This document shows, piece by piece, positions 37,501 to 49,800 of a DNA stretch of 64,000 nt. The notes beneath the pieces are model-generated. The model searched no databases. It was given only the letters and a program-made list of their open reading frames with translations, and had not been told where the DNA came from. Position numbers and translations under genes: made by a program. This stretch comes from Mastigias papua (Eukaryota; Cnidaria; Scyphozoa; Rhizostomeae; Mastigiidae), in assembly GCA_964019165.1 (NCBI GenBank), contig OZ025268.1, forward strand, positions 11,242,359 to 11,306,358, given 5' to 3'. Position 1 is the first letter of the stretch; every line of letters begins with the position of its first letter.

Positions 37501-40500
37501 ATATTGATGAAGTAGGATCTTTAGTGAATGAGCATCATATTTATCCTTTGCGTAAATGAAACGAAACTCTCATAGGAAATTAAAGATGAACTGCTGTATA
37601 TCAAAAATTATAAGCTATATAGATAGGATCGTAATAGGCATGGAGGTGGTGTAGCTTTATACATAATAAATTCACTTAATCACACTAGGAGAGAGTATCT
37701 GCCTACTAGTTGCTTAGAGTTTGTTTGTATTAAAATAACGCCACTACAATGTAGAGCCTTTAACCTATTGGTGTGGTATAGACCACCAGGTGACCCTGTA
37801 AAAACTTTTTCCTGTCTTGAACAGTGTTCTCATATATGATCCAAGAAGACTCCGAAATCATATTGGTTGGTGATACAAATTGTGATCTAATGGATAATTC
37901 TGATGTATATGACAATAGTGCATCTAATTTAAAAGAAGTTTAGAGCACGTTTCGGTTAGAACAATTGATAAAAGACCCTACGAGGGTTACTCTAAGTACG
38001 TCCAGCCTCATAGATCACATAGCAACAAGCCAGCCTATAAGCGTATCTGTGGCAGGAGTTCATAAAATATGGCTAAGTGACCATTATATGGTATTCTGCG
38101 TACGAAAGTTCCGAGGGGATCTTCAAAGAGATAAAAAATATATGAAATCGAGGCAGATGAAGCATTTCAACAAAGAGCATTTTCTTTCTGATCTGAAAGA
38201 AATTCATTGGGATCTCTTGGTAATATCGAGCAAAGATATTGATGAGGCAGTTGATAGATGGACTTCATTATAAACCTTAATCCTCAAAAAGCATGGCCCC
38301 ATGTGATCAAAAAAGCTTCTGATAAATACACTCCTTAGTTAACAAGTGAATTTAAAAAACTTGTCAGACCCAGGGATAAACTTAAGGTAGCTGTCCTTCG
38401 TAGTAAATCTACTTTATTAATGGATTCTTACAAACACTTAAGAAACAGTGAATAGCTTGAATCAACAACTCAAAAGGGAATATTTTTTCTAGCAATATAG
38501 CGTCTATCAATGGAGATATGAAAGAAATCTGTAAGGCAATAAAGCAGTTGATAAACAAGTGCTCAAAAACTACAAATATAGATTTACTTAAAATTTAGGA
38601 TCAATCATTAACTGAGAAATTTGATATCTCCAATGCTATGAATGATTACTTTTGTTCAGTTGGAAAAAACCTGAATAAAATTATTCTTTTTTAACCTAAC
38701 CCATTGCTTACCAATAAATACTCTGTAAGTAGTAGTTAGTCCATGTTTAAGCTTAAAACAATTGACATTAGACAGATCGAAAGAGCTTTAAGCAAAATTA
38801 AAGCATCTCTAGGTAGTGGTCATGATGAGATCTCCAGTTATATTCTAAAGGCGTCATTACCTGTAATATCTAGTTCTCTTTGTCACATATTCAATTACTC
38901 GTTACTTTCAGGCTACTTTCCCGAATATTAGGAAACAACTATGGTTTCCTCTATTTTCAAGGAAGGAGTCAAAACTGATTGCTCCAACTATTGTCCAATT
39001 TCTGTTATTTGAAAGCTAGTTTACAACCAATTGTATGCTTATCTAGATGCAAGAAAATTGCTAAGCATTAGACAGTCTGGATTTAGATCACTCCACTCTG
39101 ATGTTACATGCCTCCTACAACGTACTGACGACTGGTACATAAACATAGGTAATAGTCACTACACAGCTGTTGTATTCATCGACCTAAAAAAGCCCTTTGA
39201 TACAGTGGACCACTCTATTCTATTAAAGGTGGGTAAATATGGCATCAAAGGGATTGAAATGGGTTGATTTCAATCATACTTGAAGTTCCGTAGACAGGTT
39301 TGTAGAGTTAATGGTGAGGATTCGGAAACAAGGAATATTGGAATAGGTGTTCAACAAGACTCATGTCTAGGACCTCTCCTTTTCCTTCTATATAGAAATG
39401 ATCTACCATTTTCTCTAAAGGATTGCCAAGCAACTATGTATGCTAATGTTACTTCAATCTCTTTTTCCACTAAGAATATTGATGATGTGATTACTACAAT
39501 TAGTAATGACCTAGTGTCTCTTGAAGAGTGGTTATGTGGTAATAAGCTGTCTGTTAACCTTGTAAAAACTCAAGCCATGATGACAGGCTTTAAACATAAG
39601 TTAAGTGGATGTAATCATCACAAGGATACAGGAATCTCTGTAAAAATCAATGCTGATGACATTAAATTGGTTAGTAGTATTAAATGTCTTGGAGTTCAAA
39701 TAAACGAAAATCTTTCGTGGGATGAGCAAATAAAAGCCTTTAAAGTCAAGGTTTCTAGAGCTATAGATTTGCTTAAGTATGCTAAAAGGTTCCTTAGCAA
39801 TGATACGCTTTGTAAGATGTATACAGCCTTGGTTGAACCTTACTTTAGTTTTTGCTCGTCAGTTTGGGGATGCTGCTTGGAGACTATAATCAAATCTCTA
39901 CAAAGGCTGCAAAACAGAGCAACAAGAATAGTTGGCACTAGGGCTTATGATTATTCTGCCACATCTATGCTGAAAGAACTAGGCTGGTCTTCTATAAAGG
40001 ATATTATCTTTAAGGAAACAAATATTATGACCTTTAAAGCACTCAAGCATGATCTTGAACTTTCATGTCTAAATGGCCTATTTTAAACCCTCTCCCAAGT
40101 CCATAGTAAAGAGCTTAGGAATACTGAGACGGACCTCCTCGTTTCACGGAGGAAAAACCGCAATAGTCAGAAATCCTTCTCGTATCGTGGTGCCAAGCTC
40201 TGGAACCAATTGAATAATGATTAAAAAAGTGTCCCTTCCCTAGAAGCTTTTGAGAGCACACTTGGGCCAAATTAGTATTTACTTGAATTCTATTCTTTTT
40301 AAATTCTATTTATACTCATTCGTAATTTGTAGGATGCGCTTATCATAGATTTATTAGTGCATTTATACTTATTTTTTCTTATTTTTTGATTGAGATATTA
40401 CGTTTTAAACAGGGCCAAATGTAAACGGTATTTTAACTGAATTTGTACCCTATATAAATATGAAAAAGTGAATGAAATGAAATGAATGAAAAATAAATGA

Positions 40501-43500
40501 AACGCTCACAAAGCTTAGTGGTGTATGTTTCATTGGACATACAACCCTCTAGAGCACGAACAGCTGACCTTATGGAAATTTTGAAAAGGTTTATGGCAAC
40601 AATGCTACAATGAAAATTAAAACTACTGGAGACAGTATACTTGGCTTTGTCTACATGATCTCTCGATAAAATGGAAGAGTGTTCTTTGTTGTTTAACTAG
40701 GTGTACATGACAAGGAAACTTATCCTGACTCTCACTGATCGGGGACCCCAGTTATGCGGAGGAAAGTATATGAAGATACGTACCTAGATTTTGAAAGGAG
40801 AATGTAAAATTGGTCCCACATAGCGGGAGTCCCAGTTATCCGGGGTGCTAGTTATAACGAGTATACTGTATCTACAAATTATCAACACTGGAATGATTGC
40901 TTCTTAAAGACCTTATCGGAAGACCAAGAGACTTGGTATTTGACCTGGAAATGTGAGAGAGGAAATGAATGGATGTTGTGTTAATTTTCCATTCAACTAC
41001 ATTGAGACAATTACTTCACATTACCTGTGCATCTTTAGACTGAAGAATATCCCTTGTCAAGAACTATTCCTTTTGAAATCAATCATCTCAGTTTTCTTGT
41101 CACTTATCCCCTTTTATAGCCCTTTCTCAGTGTCACCTCCCCCTGCTTTTGAAGCCATTTCGATATATTTTTTTCATATACCTGCTTTTTGAAGCAATTT
41201 CTTGTACAAATTTAAGCTTGTTTTGCCAGCTGTTAAGATAAATACTTGCTGTTTTCAGATTGATTTGCATGGTACCATGCATATTCTGGAAGAAGAGAAG
41301 CGGTTTGAGGCATACTCGTTAATTTTCCATTGGGGAGGAGAGGATGAGAGAGGCTCTGAGCACACAATCGATGAGAAAACATTTCCATTAGAGGTGGATT
41401 GTTTGCATTTCATATAATCACACTGTGCAATTTATAGAACTAGCTGGACATCATTAATTCCAATAACAGAAAAGATTTCTAATGAAAAGAATCGCTGATT
41501 CTCAACCATAATCTAATTGTGATCATGAACACGACACACTACTCAAATGAGATATGTTGCAGATCTCTTTGATGCCATGCAAAATTCAAAGACATAATAA
41601 TGCTTGTGACTAAAGGCATTTGCATGAACAGGTAGCCACTGCATGATAGTATACATGCTTATCTATAAGGAGCCAATTTATAAGGGACCTACATGTAGAG
41701 TGCCAAAATATTTACAGACCATACACTATTACAGGAAAATTCCCTAAGGAACTTTCCAATTTGAAAATTTTTTATAACAGCAAGCAATCGAGAATCAAGA
41801 AGTTGGTTCCATTCATTTGCAGCCAAAATCAATATAGATTGTTTGTTATGCTTGTGTCAGAGTGTTTCATTGACCATGGTTTATGCTTTTTGCGTTTGAC
41901 ATTATGCTTTATTATTTATAAAAATTATTTCATACCTTCTTTGTGTGTTTAATCTTATGTTATGACCAAAATTACAGGCAAAATTCAGAATTTAAATGTT
42001 CAATGTCTGCACCATTTTTATGGCTCTAAATATATAGAGAAATTAAGGAATTATTAAGGAACTTTTTGAACTAGAATTTGATCATTGGAGGCCCAAAAAT
42101 AACGAACTTTTGGAACTAGGCCTTGAGCTGGGTTCCTTATATATTAAAATGCGTGTATTGAACTCATTGCAAAGTGATTGTCGTATAGTAGTGTAGAATT
42201 TTTAACTAAGAAGTGATATAACTACAGGTACAAATTATGCATCGTAATGTGAAATATGGTGTTGACGATGAAGAAGTTTTCTACAAACTTGATGGAATAA
42301 AAGGGCTTGCCTGTTTTGCTGAAGTAAGTATATCTATGCATGTATGGGATCTGTCTGAGTACATGTTTTAATCTGGTCTGCGTTCTTCGTACCTGGTTAT
42401 TTATCTTCGTTCTTGCAAAGAATACCGCAACGGTTGCATAGATTTATGCAAACAGACATATCCATGGTCTTTACTAAAACTTTTGATAAATATCACGCTC
42501 ACATTGCATAATACACGAATTGTATCACCTGTATTCCTCCCCTACCTTTACTTTTTGTGATTATGGCAGGTTTTCATCATGCAGGGTTGCTGCATCGTTT
42601 TGATATCTCTTACCGCTGGCCTCACTCTAGGCCAGGGGTGGGCAACCTACGGACCGCGAAGGGAATTTTTGTGGCCCGTGAGTAGATAGCCCCATTCTTT
42701 GTTAACTTCTTTGTAGTGTTAAATATTTATATTTATCAGGTTCTAGGCACTGATAAGTGGTTTTTAGTAATTCAAATTTTGCTTAGTTCTGTGTATCTTT
42801 AGCTCGCTAACCGGAAAGATTTGACAGATTTGGTTTACCCTCCTAAAAGTTTGCCCAACCATTTTCTAGACTATTCCTTGATTTCAAATAAATATAACTT
42901 ATTTTTTCTTAAGCTAGATTGGAGAGAACGATCATGAGGGATTGAGGTATATCACTGACAACTTGGAGAACATCAAACATAAAGGTGAATAAGGCAAACT
43001 GCATTAGGAAAAAATAAATAGTTTATTAAGATGGAATTGCATTTTGTCCATTAGTATATGAAAGAGATTGGATCAAGTTAAAGTCTTCTTTAGCCTTAAG
43101 CCAGTAGCGGACTTTTTAAGGAAGGGGGGAGAAGGTGGTGGGGCATATGCCACCTCTACAGTAAATTAGTCGACACTTTGGCATATAGTGGGTGATTCTT
43201 CAAACAAGACTATGGATAGTCGGCAAATCTATTTGAAAAAAGTCGGCAAATTTGCGAGCGATGCTTCCTCTAGAGATTTAAGAAAATCTGCCACTGTTGT
43301 AAACTGATGTCGGTTTGCTTTGAAAACCTGATATGTTTACAAACTGTGCCGTGCCATGATTACAATACAGAGAGGAAATTTGGGTGTGCTTGTTTGGCTC
43401 TGGTTCTCCCTCATGACTTTTAGTCTCTTAAAGGAGCAATATTAACAAAAATTGATACTGTTGAATGTTAAAGCTTTGATGCAGCCTCATTTGAACCTTA

Positions 43501-44424
43501 TTAACTTCATTATGGATTTCAATAATTTTAATTCTATGAAAATGCAGTGCAGCTTCTTTCAGTTATGCACTACTGATGGTCATTTTCAAATGAATAATGT
43601 CTTGCTGGGAAATTTGCTCTTCCCAGGACAAGAGATTGAAATCAAGGCATTTCCATTGGCATCTTTAATACCTGAGGAAATAACAAAGTACTATGTGTAT
43701 TCAGGATCACTCACTGAGCCGCCTTGTAATGAATGTGTCAACTGGATTGTCTTACAAAACTCTATAAAAATATCGAGACAACAGGTATTACTATAGCCAA
43801 ATTTCACCTTACTATTTAAGATTAAATGGCATTCTAGCAAATGTTTTGCTAGCCATTCATTATGTATTGTTGGAAATTTATGAACCTTTATGTACACTTT
43901 GCAGACTTGGCAACATCCCAGTCACATGCAATCTCCTTTTGGAAACTAAGTTGTATTAAAAATTTTCCATGTTTTTATTAATCTATCATTTTTGGAAAAG
44001 TGATTGCACAGTTGTTTTTATCATTTACAGGGTCGTATTGGAAAGCAATATCTGTCAATACATTTTCAAGCATTACTTCAGAACAGCACAATGTTTTTTG
44101 TGATCCTCAAGACTTGATATTTAAATACCCAAATACTTAAATGAAGACCCAAAGGTGAATGGCTAGTTAGGCATTTGGGTCTTCTTTACAAGTAGCTTTC
44201 AAATATTACATAATAAAAGATGTTTATCATGTATTTTTAAAATGTCTCATAATTTGCTTTAAATTACTTTACAGCTGGACAAATTTAGATCATTGAAAAA
44301 AGTGGATGCTACAGCAGAAGAACAGGAGAGTTTGATGGATAATTTCAGGCCGGTTCAGAATATTTATAAAAGGCGAGTGACTGCTACCCTTCAACTGCAT
44401 GATACTTTTGAACTCCAAATATGA
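34001..44424 (+). CDS. Alpha-carbonic-anhydrase-related protein (probably inactive), 8 exons, complete
   Basis: Predicted coding exons: 34001-34016, 34934-34957 (24 bases), 35135-35313, 41259-41393, 42228-42323, 42918-42984, 43627-43784, 44275-44424. All phases fit, giving 274 residues, close to cytosolic alpha-CAs (260-290). The start MSLGSDWSYSGELGPENWH aligns with the start of cytosolic CAs and there is no signal peptide. Family blocks follow: GENQSPINID, FHWGGEDERGSEHT, YVYSGSLTEPPCNECVNWIV and LMDNFRPVQ. In CA II numbering His94 is Ile (I95), His96 is kept (H97), His119 is Gln (Q120) and the shuttle His64 is Phe (F70), while Thr199 (T202) and Glu106 (E107) remain. With two zinc ligands gone, hydration of CO2 is unlikely; CA VIII, X and XI are precedents for such binding proteins. 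The exon 1 donor (G|GTTTGT) is weak. Confidence 0.88.
34527..34586. repeat. (ATG)n trinucleotide microsatellite
   Basis: About 20 ATG/GAT copies in the first intron of the CA-related gene. The adjoining stretch 34,590-34,790 (aatggctagcccatggttgg onward) looks like the end of a dispersed element and the triplet run may be its tail, but no protein motif is clear enough to name it. Confidence 0.9.
36355..36500. repeat. Degenerate GGTCAGGGAAAG tandem repeat
   Basis: At least seven variants of GGTCAGGG(A)AAAG or GTCAGAGAAAG within about 140 bases, beginning at tttatacggtcagggaagg. They lie in the third intron of the CA-related gene, inside the possible pogo-like element. Confidence 0.7.
37560..40500 (+). 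pseudogene. CR1/L2-like LINE, nearly full ORF2, decayed
   Basis: The endonuclease is visible at 37,600-38,110 (NRHGGGVALYI, LLVWYRPPGD, VGDTNCDLMD after a shift, SLIDHIATSQP, LSDHYMVF). The reverse transcriptase runs from 38,743 (IERALSKIKASLGSGHDEIS) through 39,031-39,267 (RQSGFRSLHSDVTCLLQ, VVFIDLKKPFDTVDHSILL) into 39,280-40,086 (GVQQDSCLGPLLFLLY, then MYANVTS where the catalytic YADD should be). It ends with LQRLQNRATRIVG, NQLNND and an AATGAA-rich tail near 40,450-40,500. Stops, one lost catalytic motif and frame breaks show it is dead. It lies in intron 3 of the CA-related gene, in the same orientation. Confidence 0.88.
42633..42863. mobile_element. Short hAT-like non-autonomous element
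   Basis: The left end CAGGGGTGGGCAACCTACGG is the classic hAT-type terminus and the right end reads aGTTTGCCCAACCATT, its decayed partner. The flanking octamers CTCTAGGC and TTCTAGAC match at 6 of 8 positions, as expected for an old 8-bp target duplication. It lies in the intron between exons 5 and 6 of the CA-related gene. Confidence 0.6.
43102..43296. mobile_element. Short inverted-repeat element in CA-related intron
   Basis: The left end CAGTAGCGGACTTTTTAAG pairs with the right end, reverse complement CAGTGGCAGATTTTCTTAAA. The interior phrases TATGGATAGTCGGCAAATCT and AAAGTCGGCAAATTTG recur, inverted, at 3,850-3,925, so this is a dispersed family. No coding capacity. Confidence 0.6.
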
Positions 44425-44608
44425 TTTTTGGTAAGCATGCTTTTGTCTACCTGAAAGTTATGTAGCAGTTGTGTCCATTATTAATACTAGCACTATTTTT
44501 GTGGGCTATGCTTAAGATTTCTGTGATAAGTAGCTGTATATTCTTAGTGATTTACAATGACTGCCTGCAAAAAATTGTTTTTTTAGTTTTCATAAATAAG
44601 TGTATTCA

Positions 44609-44614
44609 AATAAA
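44609..44614 (+). terminator. Likely poly(A) signal of the CA-related gene
   Basis: AATAAA 185 bases after the stop codon, in AT-rich DNA, giving a short 3' UTR of about 200 bases. Confidence 0.55.
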
Positions 44615-44629
44615 TGGATTTTACTACTT

Positions 44630-45900
44630 TTATTTTCAATTCAAAAAATTCCTTGCAACTTTTCTCACAGCATAAAGATATATCAGAATATTGATTAATG
44701 AAATGAACACAAGCTATGTTTAAGCCTAATCTTCAGTTATTCTGTTTACAGTTTGAACTATTTTAATACAGAAATTCTAGGTAAGAATTCTATCATTTGG
44801 GATACTACATATCAAAGTTCATCTTTCAAAACCAAAAATGATAAACTTTATCATAAAGTTAACTCATCATAGAAGACATAAATAATCGCCTGCATTGGGA
44901 CTATTGTTTTCCCCAGGCTAAGAACAATTCATTTGTAAACTAATCTAATAAATGCAGGATGTCACAACTAATGGTTAATAATACAAAAGATTCAGTCAAA
45001 AGTACAAAGTCATACCTGAACTTTGCAAAAACCAACTCTTTGACCTTATAAGTTCAGTCTTTGGGTCAATGCCAGCAAATTCCAAAAATAAACTATCCAC
45101 TTTCTAAATACATTTCATAGGAAAACACAAAAATTCCAACAGCAAAACACTCACAAATCAAATACGTAATAGTGGTCTTGGAAATTTAATAGATGGTCTT
45201 GGAAAAAAATTAGTGAGGAGAAATGGGAAACTTTGCTAAGTTTCTTGTTCAGAATAGTCCTTTTGGGCTGAAATGCCTTCACTTTCCCACTGAGGTGTTA
45301 AACACAGTTTGTTGCCCATCATATGGCAACAATCTTTCAAAAAGCTTCAATTATTAAAGAGAAACAAAAACTTTATCAAAAAAGGATAAAGGCAATGTAA
45401 AGTTTTAAGTGGAGTGCATAGTATCATTTTCTGCAAATTGAAATAGGTGAGGGCACTTATCCTAAGCCTTTGGGATCATAAGGTTGGGTGGTTATGTCCT
45501 CTCCTCACCACCTGTATCTGCCAAATCTTGGCTCCTGGTACCTACCTACTGCAGGATTGACTGTTGGTCAAGCACCTAAAACCAACAATCTTTCCAATAA
45601 GCACTTCCCCCATATATGCAAGTATATATGGGAAAAACCTTTACTATATTGCAGCAGAGGAATACTAAAGCTGTAATCAAGTTATAATAACTAGAAGTGT
45701 CTATACAACAAATATATTTTTCCAGTCAAAAATCAAATATGATAGGCTGATAAAAAAGAGGCAAAGAAGAAAGCGACAATTCAGTACTGAAATTGTGCAG
45801 AGAATGTCATATTCTGCAAAAACTCGGCTATAATATATAAGAGAGGGTCACAAAAATTAATCTCGTCATCATCTACCGAAATATATAATCAAGCAAAAGC
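44630..45900. other. Intergenic DNA, no gene recognised
   Basis: AT-rich sequence between the CA-related gene and the candidate minus-strand exon at 45,908. A frame at 45,488-45,676 has no similarity I know. Confidence 0.5.
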
Positions 45901-45907
45901 AGGCATA

Positions 45908-46190
45908 TCATAATCTATTATTTTTGTCATCAAAGTTGATGCTAATGTTCGTCGATTTACTTCTTCTCTCAGATTGTACATAGCTATGTGATACCCAACC
46001 AACAAGAAAAACTACGATCGTACAGGAATATAAGCCAATCGCAGTTAATCCAATTAAACGCTTTCTGCGATGGATACCATTTGAGAAACTTTTGAGTTGA
46101 TGTCGAACGTCAGAGACTCCCGTCATTCCAATAGCTAGCTTCATCAAGTCTGAACTAAAACTCCATATTGCCCATGATCGTTCTGCCTTT
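45908..46190 (-). CDS. Candidate terminal exon encoding a membrane segment
   Basis: On the minus strand, after an acceptor-like ATTCTGTAG, the frame encodes KAERSWAIWSFSSDLMKLAI, a basic IHRRKR stretch, a strongly hydrophobic segment LIGLTAIGLYSCTIVVFLVG and a hydrophilic tail ending DDKNNRL and TGA (about 93 residues). Composition looks coding, but I do not recognise the sequence. Its entry phase matches the last visible TMEM245 exon if that exon is spliced at its strong donor (54,006), which would make this a longer TMEM245 C-terminus across a 7.8 kb intron. It could equally belong to another gene or be chance; the polypyrimidine tract is weak. Confidence 0.3.
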
Positions 46191-46505
46191 CTACAGAATA
46201 TATACACTGATATGGAAAGTTATACCACTGAATTCATCTTCCATGAAAGAACAGCAGCAAGCTTTAGTTGACTAAAATCTAAAATAAAATTCTTTTCAAC
46301 TCCAGAGAGCACTGGCATAGGCCTTTTCAACTGCCTTCGGTCTCGAGTAGTCTCTCCTCACCGTGAAAGAGAGGCAGATGTACACAAAAAGATTCCTGTA
46401 CCACATTGAACATGAGAGACCATTGAAAACTCTAGCACTCGCATCAGCAGCATTTCTGAGAGCCCAAGGGCCACATTGAGTTCAAAGTGAAACTCAAAAC
46501 TGAGA

Positions 46506-46760
46506 TACCGTAGATTCTCTTCTAAGCCCCCCCCCGGGGAATTATTGCTTTCAAGCACCTTAGAGGGGGCTTATTTGGGAGGGGGCCTTAACTGAGAGGG
46601 GGGTTAATAAATTGTGGAAATACAAACAGATTTTCTGTGGTGATATAATATTTATATTTCAGCAGTCTTAATCAGTAGCATTGTCAGCTTCATCAGTTAT
46701 TATCAATTCTGTCTGCAGCACGTAGACGTTTGTACGGTGGTCTCTATATGCCCCATCTTT
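46506..46760. mobile_element. Diverged short inverted-repeat element, CCTCGAATTAG family
   Basis: Starts TACCGTAGATTCTCTTCTAA, followed by a run of C and the GGGGGCTTATTTGGGAGGGG phrase of the family; later cagtcttaatcagtagcatt matches the interior. The right terminus is not recognisable, so the end is approximate. Confidence 0.6.
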
Positions 46761-46810
46761 TCACACAAAACGTAGCAATAAGGAAACAAATCTGATAAGA
46801 CTCTCCCCTG

Positions 46811-49800
46811 TCATATCATAACAATTTGTCAAAATACGAATAATTATCACGGCAATCTGTCATCATAGGACTAATTTCCACGGAATTTTAATCGTGGTAC
46901 GAATGATTATCATGGCAATTTGTCATGATACGAATAATTATCACAGCAATTTGTCATGATAGGGTAATTATCACAGCAATTTGTCATAATATGAATAATT
47001 ATCACAGCAATTTCTCATGATACGAATAATTATCACAGCAATTTATCATGATATGAATACTTATTACAGCAATTGTACATAATATCAATAATTATCACAG
47101 CAATTTGTCATAATATGAATAATAATTATCACAGCAAATTATCATGATATGACTAATTATCACAGCAATTTGTCATAATATCAATAATTATCACAGCAAT
47201 TTGCCATGATACGAATAATTCTCAAAGCAATTTGTCATACAATGAATAATTATCACAGTAATTTGTCATGGTAGGATAATTATCAAAGCAATTTATCATA
47301 ATATGAATAATTATCACAGCAATTTGTCATAACATGAATAATAATTATCACAGCAATTTATCATGATACGAATAATTATCACAGCAATTTGTCGTAATAT
47401 GAATAAATATTACAACAATTTGTCATGGTAGGATAATTATCACAGCAATTTGTTGTAATATGAATAATTATCATGGCAATTTATCATGATATGAATAATT
47501 ATCGAAAAATTTGTCATGATACAAATAATTATCACAGCAACTTGTCATAATATGAATAATTATCACAATAATTTGTCATGGTAGGATAATTATCACAGCA
47601 ACTTGTCATAATATGAGTAATTATCACAGCAATTGTTCATAATGTGAATAATTATCACAGCAATTTGTCCTAATATCAATAATAATTATCATAGCAATTT
47701 GTCATGATACGAATAATTATCACAGTAATTTATCATGATATGAATAATTATCACAGCAATTGTTCATAATATGAATAATTATCACAGCAATTTGTCATAA
47801 TATGAATAATTATCACAGCAATTTATCATGATACAAATAATTATCACAGCAATTGTTCATAATATGAATAATTATCACAGCAATTTGTCATAATATGAAT
47901 AATTATCACAGCAATTTATCATGATACGAATAAATATCGCAGCAATTTGTCATAATATCAATAATTATCATGGCGAGTTCTTATGACATGAATAATTATC
48001 ACAGCAATTTATCATAAAATGAATAATTATCACAGCAATTTGTCATAATATGAATAATAATTATCACAGCAATTTATCATGATACGAATAATTATCACAG
48101 CAATTTGTCGTATTATGAATAATTATTACAACAATTTGTCATGGTAGGATAATTATCACAGCAATTTGTTGTAATATGAATAATTATCATGGCAATTTAT
48201 CATGATATGAATAATTATCGAAAAATTTGTCATGATACAAATAATTATCACAGCAACTTGTCATAATATGAATAATTATCACAGCAATTTGTCATAATAT
48301 GAGTAATTATCACAGCAATTGTTCATAATATGAATAATTATCACAGCAATTTGTCATAATATGAATAATTATCACAGCAATTTATCATGATATGAATAAA
48401 TATCACAGCAATTTGTCATAATACGAATAATTATCATGGCAATTTCTCATGACATGAATAATTATCACAACAATTTGTCATAATGTGAATAATTATCACA
48501 GCAATTTATCATGATACGAATAATTATCAAAGCAATTGTTCATAATATGAATAATTATCACAGCAATTTGCCATGATACGAATAATTCTCAAAGCAATTT
48601 GTCATAATATGAATAATTATCATAGTAATTTGTCATAGTAGGATAATTATCACAGCAATTTGTCATAATATGAATAAATATCACAGCAATTTATCATGAT
48701 ACGAATAATTATCACAGCAATTTGTCATAATATGAATAATTAACATGGCAATGTCTCATGACATGAATAATTATCACAGCAATTTGTCATAATATCAATA
48801 ATTATCACAGCAATTTGCCATGATATGAATAATTCTCAAAGCAATTTGTCACAATATGAATAAGTATCACAGTAATTTGTCATGGTAGGATAATTATAAC
48901 AGCAATTTATCATAATATGAATAATTATCACAGCAATGTGTCATAATATGAAAAATAATTATCATAGCAATTTATCATGATATGAATAATTATCACAGCA
49001 ATTTGTCATAATATGAATAATTATCACAGCAATTTGTCATGGTAGGATAATTATCACAGCAATTTGTTGTAATATGAATAATTATCATGGCAATTTATCA
49101 TGATATGAATAATTATCGAACAACTTGTCATGATACAAATAATTATCACAGCAATTTGTCATAATCTGAATAATTATCATGGCAATTTCTCATGACATGA
49201 ATAATTATCACAGCAATTTGTCATAATATCAATAATTATCACAGCAATTTGTCATAACATGAATAATAACTATCACAGCAATTTATCATGATACGAATAA
49301 TTATCACAGCAATTTGTCATAATATCAATAATTATTACAACAATTGTTTAATTTGATTTGAGTTGATTTTAACATATTTAGGCACGGTGGCCACGTCAAT
49401 CGAGAGATTGATTTTCATTGGGCCGTGCAATTACTTACAATAAATACTTCTAAAAATAAAGATAAATTAAAATACATTTGTTAGATCTACCAATTAAAAA
49501 TTTTATTAACAACGTTTTTCTAATATACAGATAAATTAAAATTGAAAATTAAAACTAAAATTAAAATAATAATTGCTATATCAGGCGAGAGAGAACTAGC
49601 ATTTACTGCTGACGTTGCAGATACGCTTTTTGAATACTTCATACGTTTTTGACGACTTTACTTTTGTGGAGAGATCGTTCCACAGTTTAGCACCCTTGTA
49701 TGAGAAGCATTTCTGTCCAAAAGCAGATTTACGATGAGGAACGGCCAGATCCGTTTTAGTATTGCGAAGTTCCCTCTTGCCTAAATCGGACAATTTGTCG

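Larger units (their letters stand above)
36025..40870. mobile_element. Possible decayed pogo-like element, split by a LINE
   Basis: Left end TACTGTTTACCCCCGATAAC and right end in reverse complement TACAGTATACTCGTTATAAC share a TAACTAG core and a following CCC-rich phrase. A further related patch (cggggaccccagttatgcgg) lies at 40,740-40,762. A LINE occupies 37,560-40,500 inside. No transposase was seen. The end match is only moderate. Confidence 0.3.
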
